DNA of 64,000 nt. It comes from Acanthochlamys bracteata. Taxonomy: Eukaryota; Streptophyta; Magnoliopsida; Pandanales; Velloziaceae. A program made the translations under genes and the position numbers. Shown in pieces: positions 58,568 to 64,000 of this stretch. The notes under the pieces are model-generated. The model made no database searches, was not told where the DNA came from, and worked only from the letters and a program-made list of their open reading frames with translations. Within the stretch, counting starts at the first letter, position 1. Each line of letters begins with the position of its first letter. Location: contig CM034134.1 in assembly GCA_019914995.1 (NCBI GenBank), positions 6,084,463 through 6,148,462 on the forward strand, in the 5' to 3' direction.

Positions 58568-61358
58568 CATAGGTGCAATAATAGACGGCCAAACGAAGAT
58601 AAACGAAGATAACCTGGGCGGGCTAATCTGTTTGTCTATTATTTATTTATTTTTAAAATAAAAACTAATTTCAAAAATTATTATTAAAATATAAAAAAAT
58701 TATTACAAATTTATTATATGTATATAATTATATAATTTTACTTATATATGAAATATTTTTATTTAAAAATAATTCTAAAAATAATTCAGTTAGATTTTTA
58801 TTGTGAGTTGTATGCTGTATTTTTTGACTATAAGCTTCCAATCTTTCAGACAAGTTAGTACTTCAACTATTTCACTAGTAAGTTTTGTTCTCTACTTTTT
58901 AACTATCCTTTCGTCTGTACTAATATCGATTCTAAAGACACCGTTGAGATATGAATAGTTAAAATATCACATGCTAATTGAGGGAGTACTGCATATCTTA
59001 TTAAATGTGTCTTCCACTAGTTCAAAATATTCAAAATTTTTTGAGTTTTCATCGTCTTCTACAATGATGATATCTTTTTCAAAATATTTATTTAAATTCG
59101 AAAAAAATTGCATGCTATTTGAAGTTGAAGATGGTGTTGAACTTGAGCCAGGCTTGATAGAGATCAAAGACCACTTAATCATTTTTTTTCTTACTTTGAT
59201 GAGTTTGTGCAGTTGTTGCTTGTTGTTATTGATTCCGCAAATTACGAAATCTAACTTCATAAAGATCATAAAATTCGTATAGCTTGTTACGAGCTTTAGT
59301 TATTTGTAATCGAATGTCGAAAATATTCAAATACATACCAATATATGTAAGAGTATTAGAAAAATACACAAATTTAAATATAGATCAAATATAAAGACAA
59401 AACAATATAAAAGAAAAATATTAGACCAATATTTTTTTAATTTGCTCGTCATTATTGTAACTGTAGGTCCAAATAATTGATCTGTTATATGTGAATGCAA
59501 CATAATAGCTATATTAAGAATTAAATGTAAAACTAATAGAGAAATAGGATAGTAAACACCAGATAATAAAACAGTAGCATCATAAAAAGTTTTTAAAACT
59601 TTACAAGTTTTCAGTAATAATCCAATAAGCTTCAGTAAATATGTTGTTATCCATTCTTGTATTGTAAAAAACCATAAGCATATTTTTATAATCTAAAGTA
59701 CTTTTTAATATTAAATAAGTAAAATTCCATCTTACTCGCATATCAAGGTTGAACTTTCGAAGCTTCAGATGTTCTGGCATGCAATATCTCTTAAATTTAG
59801 CTAAACGTTGGTTTGAACTAGTAATCCAAAAAATAGCAATATGAATATCATGAATATGTTCACTTACTAGCAGCATATCTAATTATACGGTCAAATTGAT
59901 AATATGGCAAGCACAAGAAATCGAATTGTTTTGGCATTTACTGAAGCATATTTAGTGTGATGGAGATAATGCGATTGTTTATGCACTATTTTTTAACTAC
60001 ACTTATAATACGCTTAGAAATATTTTTAACATTATGTGTGGAATCAAAAAGTATTAGACCAATAATTTTTTTTTGCATAATCTATTGTGAATCTAAATAA
60101 TATACAACAACACTTAAATAATCTTGTTTAGCTCTACCGCTCTAATATCAGATGTTAACTTAATAAAAAAATTTAAAGAAGTTAATTCGGATTTAAATAT
60201 AGTGCGCTTTTTATTGTAATAAGTAACAATATCGTTTCTAGTAGTTGTTCTACAAATTTTTTAAAATTGTGGACAATATGCTATTCATAACAAAATGACC
60301 CACTAAAATTAATAAGTAAATTTATAACACAAATAATACGGGTAAGAGATTCTCTAGCTACGTTAGAATTATAAGACCAAGTATTACTGAACCATCCTTA
60401 TTGAATTGAAGTTAAATTTGTGGAGGCTCCCTTCCGATTTTTTTTTGGAAGCACATTTTTTACCATGTGCTATTAAATGTCGGATTTATGCATTAGGATT
60501 AGCAGTTAGAAATATTATGTAAAACTTATATTTTGCCATTTTTGATTTAGTACCATCACTTTGCACTATATATTCGGCGGTGAAATATTTTCAAGCTTCA
60601 AAAGTTGTGGCTTTTGAACGTTTTGTTGTTGTTGATGTCGATGCTGAAGGCGAACTACTTCCAACACTCGAAATTGGAGAACTTCCGTTGTATCTTTGAT
60701 GAAAACTTCTTCTTTGTATTGGAGGAACTTTATCTCCTTTCTCCATACGGGCAACATCTATTTTCTCCAAATTTTGATCTTGCATGCCATAATTATCCAT
60801 ATCAAGATTAATGGCACTAATATTTGGATCCATGAAATAACAATGAAATTTTTTTAAAAATTAGAAAAATGTGATTTTGAGAAATAAAGTAAGAAAATAA
60901 TATTTTAATAAATTTGTATGAATTTGAATCTTTGAGATTGAAAATGAAAATGAGAATATAGAAATGAAAGTAGTTGTGTGAAAGTTGAATTAATATAGGA
61001 TATATTTATAAGTAAAAATGTGAAATTGTGAATAAATAAAAAACTTTAAAAACACAAAAAAATTGCAGCAGTTGCAACCAACGGGTTACGGTAATGTTGA
61101 CGTCAGCATGATCGTTGTTTTCTTTTTTTTTTTTCCTTTTTTTGAATCTGGTCAACTATGACTAGGTCAAAGTCAATGTTGATCGGTCAACAGAACACTA
61201 CCCGATCAAAATCAATATTGACAAGGTCGGCCCGATATTGCCTGTAGAACCGAACTACACCGATTTTCTCACTATTCATTGGGCCGAGCGGGCCAAGACC
61301 TAAGTCGACTGACTGAGCCGAAGGCCGGCCCATGGCCCGACCCATTTTTACACCTATA
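58568..61358 (-). mobile_element. hAT element, copy B, 2791 bp with exact 8-bp target duplication
   Basis: The ends are CATAGGTGCAATAATAG on the left and, inverted, TATAGGTGTAAAAATGG on the right. ATAAAGAG flanks both sides (58560-58567 and 61359-61366), an exact 8-bp duplication as hAT transposition makes. Both ends contain GGC-rich patches (GGGCCGAGCGGGCC near 61279) in otherwise A/T-rich DNA. A decayed transposase runs on the minus strand from 60833 down to about 58970. Copy A at 36365-39163 is colinear with it and copy C at 56385 is a fragment, so three family members lie within 25 kb. Many stops show it is no longer autonomous. Confidence 0.88.
58970..60833 (-). pseudogene. hAT transposase remnant of copy B (BED-finger type)
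   Basis: The start MDPNISAINLDMDNYGMQDQ opens an 80-codon frame to 60591 with a Ser/Thr-rich tail. After a stop the text resumes as YFTAEYIVQ, RHLIAHGKKCASKK (BED zinc-finger His/Cys), RESLTRIICVINL, YLDSQ.IMQKKII, then INNRIISITLNML, and weak text to about 58970. This order matches plant ZBED-type hAT transposases (RICESLEEPER/DAYSLEEPER relatives). The C-terminal dimerisation domain was not recognised. Stops and frame changes throughout prevent expression. Confidence 0.75.
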
Positions 61359-61366
61359 ATAAAGAG

Positions 61367-62150
61367 TGCTTTCAAAGTGTAGAAAACATTATAGATTAGT
61401 GTGGATTTTGTACAAGTAACATTAATGTCTTATATAAAATCCTCATTTTATAAAACCATTACCAAAAGTTTATGCATATTCATTGTGTTGTCTAAAAGTA
61501 TTCATACTAGTTCATATTAATGAGTAGGACAAAGTATATCTTCATAATAAATAGGATATATCATATTTGGAAACTTTTATTTCTAGTACAAAATAATTTG
61601 AGATTTAAAAGAAAACTAAGGCAATATATGGATGTTTTTTATATAAATTAGTTACATGAATGTGTAATAAAAATTAACACTTACTTATTTGCAATAGTTT
61701 GAATTTAGAGGTTTTAAGCATTATATGCCGTAGTCAATATTGAGTAATATGTTATGGCACCAAATCACCTTTTAGCCAAACACATAGAACTAAAATAAAA
61801 TTGCAAGGTTAATATAATTGAAAGGAAATAACAAACTTCTTCTGATTACATGAGGTGCCAAACATCTTTATTGACGTCTTAGCTCTTAACCATGTCGGTA
61901 GAGTTTCTAAACTTGCAAAACTTCCTAAAAATAAGACTTCTGCTCAAATATCTTGACTTTCTAATGAAATACTAACACCTACAGACTGGCTTCCTAAAGA
62001 AACTCCAACTTCTACTGATGCAATCTATAGTCCTGTTCAAAACGCCTGCCATTAGGTATCTTGGGTCAGATTCCTGCAATCACCGCTCCTGATACTTGCA
62101 TTTGGGTGTGCTCGAGTGCTGTTGAACCATGACAAAGTGAAGACTATGTC
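61367..62150. other. AT-rich intergenic
   Basis: No coding or repeat structure was recognised in this interval beyond A/T richness. Confidence 0.4.
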
Positions 62151-62159
62151 CCCGTTAGT

Positions 62160-63240
62160 GATAACCCTGACATTCCCCCCTTTTTTTGTAAAATTGCCTT
62201 TTCTTCAAGGCAACTAGATGATAAATCTATCGACGCCTGAATGTGGGCAGCTCATCCTCTATGCTACACTAAGCTTGGATAGTTAAGGCTTCTTTCGGCA
62301 GCGGTAATATGAGATCAATGGAATCTTGAGGGATGAACTTAGCATCTTTGAGTCGGGAGACATTAAACACCGGATGGATGCACATTCCCACAGGGAAGTC
62401 CAGCTTGTATGCAATAGACTCCACCTTTTATAAGACCTCAAATGCACTATAAACTTGTAACTTAGTTTGTGATTCCAATACTTCACCAAGGTTGTCTGAT
62501 GATAAGGCTGCAATTTTAGAAAAACTGTATCGCCTAGTTGGAATTATTTGTAGCAATGCTTCTTGTCATATAGTTGCTTAATGCGGTTTTGTGCATGCTG
62601 TAGATGCAACTACAAGTCTCTCAGAATCTCGCCACTCTCATAGATTTCTTCCTAATGTATCCTCATATGTAGGTCCAATTGAAAATGAAACCAGAGGTGG
62701 TGGGTACCTTCAATACACGGCCTTAAAGAGTGAAACATTAGTATCCGAGGGACATAACTATTATTAGAGTACTCTGTCTGATGAAGCCAACGCATCCACT
62801 ACTTAGTGTGCTCCGTAAGGATGCATTATAGATATGTTACTACTCCCTTGTTAACAATTTTAGTTTGGACATTAGTCTGATGGTGGTATGCCGAACTCAT
62901 ATGCAATGAGGTTCCTTAGAGACGATGTAACTCTTGCCAAATGGAGCTTATATAAAGTAGGTCACGGTTAAACACAATTGAAGATGGGCACCAGTTTAAT
63001 TTCTATAGTGAAAATGGCAGTAACACTTGCGGTGGTGTACAAATATTTTTTATAACAAATTAAGTACTCTTGGTAAGCCTATCCACAACCACCATTACAA
63101 GTTCTTTCCTTCGGATAAGGGTAATCCATCGATGAAATCCTTAGTAATGTCGGTGCAAACTGTAGATGGAATTGGGAGTGACTGCAACAATATCGTTGGT
63201 CAAAGGCACTCAGCTTTTGCCTTTGCATAGATTGAACAAG
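62160..63240 (-). pseudogene. Second Ty3/Gypsy pol fragment, opposite strand
   Basis: Read on the minus strand from about 63240: a SMDYPYPKE-like integrase patch, RTCNGGCG*AYQEYL (the VVVDRLSKYAH position, frame-shifted), TEYSNNSYVP and RPCIEGTHHLWFHFQLDLHM (the Y.....P.EALYGR.PP segment), QNRIKQLYDK, LGDTVFLKLQPYHQTTLVK (the F.VGD.V.LKLQPYRQ motif), then YKLDFPVGMCIHPVFNVSRL, the chromodomain-side GYP/IHPVFH motif, ending near 62290. The order is that of the 3' part of Gypsy pol. Many stops. It is in the opposite orientation to the fragment at 56.7-58 kb and diverged from it, so it is a separate insertion. Confidence 0.8.
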
Positions 63241-63329
63241 AGGCTATGTATTGGTGGCCTGCTCTGTACAAGATCATAATTTAGAGGTACTTCATAGAAC
63301 ACTCAGCTTTTGTTTAAAATATTGAACCC

Positions 63330-63808
63330 AAACATATCGATGAAGCATTAAAAGATGATTCATGAATTTTTGCTATCCAAGATGAATTCAATCAATTTGA
63401 AAAAAATAATGTATAGCATTTGGTTTCCAATCCAAAAGATAAATCCATCGTAAGAACTAAAAGGGTGTTTAGAAACAAGTTGGATGAAAAGGTTAATATA
63501 ATTAGGAATAAAGTAAGAGGAGTCGCTAAAGGCTATAATAAAGAAGAATGTATAGATTTTGATGAAGCATATTCATTCGTTGCAATTCTTGAAACAATTA
63601 GTTTACTCTTAGCATTTGGATGTCATATGGATATTAAACATTTTCAAATGGATATTAAAAGTGTATCTTTATTTGGCTATTTAAAGGAAGAAGTGTATGT
63701 TAACCAAACACATGGTTTTGAAAATGACGATTTCTTCAAGCTAAACAAAGCACTATATGGTCTCAAATAAGCTCCTAAAGCTTGATATGAACGCCTAAAG
63801 TGCATTTT
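63330..63808 (+). pseudogene. Copia reverse-transcriptase N-terminal fragment
   Basis: The text IDEALKDDSWIFAIQDEFNQ (with an indel near 63370), then FEKNNV, a stop where Trp is expected (TAG near 63414), and from 63420 HLVSNPKDKSIVRTKRVFRN, KVRGVAKGYNKEECIDFDEA, FQMDIKSVSLFGYLKEEVYV, NQTHGFEN and LNKALYGLK. This is the start of the Copia RT domain (EA....W..A...E...L..N.TW.LV..P). The catalytic YVDD region is missing because the homology ends at about 63808. It may be of the same lineage as the fragment at 1-1375, but the two do not overlap in domains. Confidence 0.88.
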
Positions 63809-63837
63809 GATTTGAAAAATGATTTTCACTGGTAATA

Positions 63838-64000
63838 TTTGTTGGAATTACAAGGATAATTTTGATGATAACAAAGAATTAAGAACTATGATTTATATAA
63901 GACTAATAATCTGAAAACAAGTTCTGCAGGATTAGACAAACAAAGATCATTTAATTTACAGCAGACAAGAACAGCCATCATACAACCAACTGCTGAGCTA
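63838..64000 (+). repeat. Probable LTR start running off the window
   Basis: TTGTTGGAATTACAAGGATA followed by ATTTTGATGATAACAAAG is how I recall the LTRs of several plant Copia (Sirevirus-like) elements beginning. The end is outside the window, so length and partner cannot be seen. Confidence 0.5.

Noticed and set aside
58971-59282. 103-codon plus-strand frame in hAT copy B
   Set aside because: It lies antisense to the transposase remnant; the colinear part of copy A does not keep it open.

Overview
The window is nuclear DNA of a flowering plant, most likely a eudicot. It is AT-rich, the genes carry many GT-AG introns, one gene encodes a plastid-targeted enzyme, and most of the rest is plant transposon remnants (Copia, Gypsy, hAT, Mutator-like, Harbinger-like and small foldback elements). 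I cannot name the species. Only two protein-coding genes look intact, both on the minus strand. One (17161-27531) has 22 inferred coding exons and encodes a plant protein of about 1310 residues with no domain I can name. The other (45959-52267) has 14 exons and encodes plastid glucose-6-phosphate isomerase, 614 residues, with catalytic-type residues in place.

Left part (1-16.5 kb): Copia and Gypsy pol fragments; a mitochondrial dicarboxylate-carrier gene with three frameshifts (4142-5170); a broken Myb/SANT-like gene of the Harbinger type (6535-7439); and a 6.1-kb Mutator-like element (7909-14041). That element has terminal inverted repeats of about 1.02 kb, a candidate 9-bp target duplication, and a FAR1-type transposase broken by three in-frame stops. 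Next come two related foldback repeats. One sits exactly in the middle of a larger palindrome (15615-16410) whose outer arms are more alike than its inner arms.

Middle (16.5-45 kb): after the unknown-function gene there is intergenic DNA with a diverged duplication (about 28.64 and 29.97 kb), a 5'-leader-like segment with no coding region after it, a 735-bp hAT-type non-autonomous element with an 8-bp target duplication (32790-33524), a Copia fragment, and a 2.8-kb decayed hAT element. From 39.3 to 44.4 kb lie pieces of at least four unrelated genes: epoxide hydrolase, a CDK8/CDKE-type kinase, an alpha/beta-hydrolase, and a CDC48-type AAA ATPase. All are broken.

Right part (45-64 kb): the isomerase gene, then repeats: a 5' fragment of the same hAT family, a Gypsy integrase fragment with a probable LTR, a second complete but decayed hAT copy (58568-61358) with an exact 8-bp target duplication, an opposite-strand Gypsy fragment, and a Copia reverse-transcriptase fragment followed by a probable LTR start running off the window.

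No operon-like or functional grouping is seen; the two intact genes appear unrelated. I found no convincing new biological system. The best leads are the Mutator-like element with spliced-leader-like TIRs, the nested palindrome, the gene-fragment cluster, and the uncharacterised 1310-residue protein. Exon boundaries were placed by eye from splice signals and reading frame, without transcripts or database searches.
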